From: Neobacillus drentensis
Lineage (GTDB): Bacteria; Bacillota; Bacilli; Bacillales; Cytobacillaceae
Direction: 5' to 3'
DNA: 64,000 nucleotides
Assembly (NCBI RefSeq): GCF_021560175.1
Contig: NZ_CP091110.1
Coordinates: forward strand, 2,222,001 to 2,286,000
How positions within the stretch are numbered: position 1 is the stretch's first letter; every line of letters begins with the position of its first letter. The notes beneath the pieces were generated by a model. That model was given only the letters and a program-made list of their open reading frames with translations, was not told the origin of the DNA and ran no database searches. A program made the position numbers and the translations under genes. Below, in pieces: positions 62,992 to 64,000 of this stretch.

Positions 62992-63809
62992 TGAAAAAAC
63001 TATACGGGGCAGCAGCTACTCTTATTCTAGCAATCTTTGCGGCCATATCGTTTTTCCCCATTTACATGGCTTTTATTAATTCCTTTAAAACACAAGGGGA
63101 AATTTTTAAATCCGTTTTAAAACTGCCGACAAAATTACATTTTGAAAATTATACGGGTGTGTTTGAACAGCTAAATTTATTTCATAGTGCCTGGAATACG
63201 GTCCTAGTCACGGTAATAGGATTAGCAGGTATTGTTATTTGCGGTTCACTGGCCGGTTATAAATTAGCTAGGACTCCAGGGAAACTAAGCAATTTTATCT
63301 TTACGCTATTCTTAGCTTCAATGCTTGTACCTTTTCATTCCATCATGATTACCTTGACCAAGGTAGCCAAGGGGTTACATGTACAGGGGTCGATTTATGG
63401 GTTAGGACTCATTTATATTGGACTTGGGGTAAACATGGCCATCTTTCTATATCATGGTTTTGTGAAAACCATCCCTAAAGAGCTCGAGGAAGCGGCAAGA
63501 ATTGATGGATGTAATGACCTACAAATCTTCACAAAAATTATTTTTCCTCTTCTAAAACCAATCACAGCCACAATTCTAATTTTAGATATTTTATGGTTGT
63601 GGAATGACTTCTTATTGCCTTTGATCATGTTGACTGATGTGAATAATTATACTCTGATGTTGTCGGTTAACATGTTATTCGGGGAATACAACAGCGATTG
63701 GCCAAAGATCCTCTCAGGACTTATTATTACGGCTCTGCCTGTGGTTGTGTTTTATGCGATTTTTCAAAAATACATTCTTAAGGGAATTGCAGATGGCGCG
63801 ATTAAATAA
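62991..63809 (+). CDS. sugar ABC transporter permease (MalG type)
   Basis: A 272-residue membrane protein with six hydrophobic segments. It has FPIYMAFINSFKTQGEIF at the N-terminus and the EAA loop LEEAARIDGCNDLQIFTKIIFPLLKP, and ends FQKYILKGIADGAIK, the usual end of MalG-type permeases. It pairs with the preceding permease through overlapping stop and start codons and carries the same sugar. Confidence 0.94.
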   Translation: MKKLYGAAATLILAIFAAISFFPIYMAFINSFKTQGEIFKSVLKLPTKLHFENYTGVFEQLNLFHSAWNTVLVTVIGLAGIVICGSLAGYKLARTPGKLSNFIFTLFLASMLVPFHSIMITLTKVAKGLHVQGSIYGLGLIYIGLGVNMAIFLYHGFVKTIPKELEEAARIDGCNDLQIFTKIIFPLLKPITATILILDILWLWNDFLLPLIMLTDVNNYTLMLSVNMLFGEYNSDWPKILSGLIITALPVVVFYAIFQKYILKGIADGAIK

Positions 63810-63845
63810 GCTAGTGGCTTAACAGACTAGGAAGGTGAAAATGTA

Positions 63846-64000
63846 ATGAAACAGTTGTTATACGGTGTAGCATACTATGATGAATATATGCCCTATGAAC
63901 GATTAGAAAAAGATATCGTGATGATGAAGGATGCGGGTATAAATGTGGTTCGAATCGCAGAATCGACGTGGAGCACCCATGAACCGCAAAATGGCGTTTT
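63846..64000 (+). CDS. GH42 beta-galactosidase, 5' part (cut by window end)
   Basis: Only 51 codons are visible: MKQLLYGVAYYDEYMPYERL, then a stretch ending MMKDAGINVVRIAESTWSTHEP. This matches the beginning of glycoside hydrolase family 42 beta-galactosidases (G-x-x-Y-x-E-x-P... D... M-K-x-A-G-x-N-x-V-R-x-x-E-x-x-W). There is no signal peptide, so it is cytoplasmic and would split imported galactosides. AGGAAGGTGAAAATGTA lies upstream. Catalytic residues are outside the window. Confidence 0.85.
   Translation, partial: MKQLLYGVAYYDEYMPYERLEKDIVMMKDAGINVVRIAESTWSTHEPQNGV

Noticed and set aside
1-64000. Insertion sequences, prophage genes, tRNA or rRNA genes
   Set aside because: No transposase, integrase, phage structural gene or tRNA-like cloverleaf was seen on either strand. 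Composition is even across the window.

Overview
The window is one contiguous stretch of a low-GC Bacillota chromosome. It most resembles a Bacillaceae spore-former of the Bacillus/Neobacillus kind. The signs are AGGAGG-type ribosome sites, frequent TTG and GTG starts, CcpA cre boxes, a PyrR attenuator, a TPP riboswitch with the Bacillus tenI-thiO-thiS-thiG-thiF order, a yjlC-ndh pair and a YhbI/YhcA/YhbJ-like efflux set. I see no rRNA, tRNA, phage, insertion sequence or CRISPR array.

Layout. 1-1.8 kb: 3' part of a lipid kinase, an HExxH peptidase and a 48-residue small protein. 1.9-6.1 kb: a sugar-catabolism operon (two Gfo/Idh/MocA dehydrogenases and a ThuA protein) divergent from an AraC regulator. 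6.3-9.2 kb: HAD phosphatase, universal stress protein, a 52-bp repeat array, glutaminase. 9.5-11.2 kb: DUF1641 protein and type II NADH dehydrogenase. 11.4-12.8 kb: a PyrR-type attenuator in front of an MFS transporter. 12.9-18 kb: FUSC transporter, MarR regulator, DHA2-type MFS pump and membrane-fusion protein. 18-21.4 kb: secreted subtilase, ndk, alpha/beta hydrolase. 21.7-25.8 kb: IclR regulator divergent from two more Gfo/Idh/MocA dehydrogenases, a second 52-bp array, DoxX. 26-31.8 kb: a 1474-residue secreted amylopullulanase divergent from a LacI regulator. 31.9-35.9 kb: thiazole branch of thiamin synthesis under a TPP riboswitch. 36.1-37 kb: a small protein and 3-methyladenine glycosylase. 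37.1-49.1 kb: reductive pyrimidine degradation, with a third 52-bp array inside. 49.2-54.9 kb: AcoR-like activator and acetoin dehydrogenase E1alpha/E1beta/E2 behind a sigma-54 promoter. 55-57.6 kb: an unrecognised protein and threonine synthase. 57.7-64 kb: YesM/YesN-type two-component system, sugar ABC transporter and the start of a GH42 beta-galactosidase.

How it fits together. The 37-49 kb cluster appears to encode a full route from uracil or thymine to acetyl-CoA or propionyl-CoA: PreT/PreA reduce the ring, HydA opens it, the M20 hydrolase removes the carbamoyl group, a class III aminotransferase passes the beta-alanine amino group to pyruvate, alanine dehydrogenase regenerates pyruvate, and an MmsA-type dehydrogenase makes the acyl-CoA. 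The amylopullulanase, aco and ABC/GH42 loci carry perfect or near-perfect cre boxes, so carbon catabolite control is a shared theme.

The most unusual structural signal is three separate intergenic tandem arrays with different unit sequences but the same 52-bp period, each unit carrying an inverted repeat. The most specific regulatory prediction is the PyrR attenuator in front of a lone MFS transporter. Motifs and coordinates were read by eye. Family names rest on recognised motifs, not on database searches.
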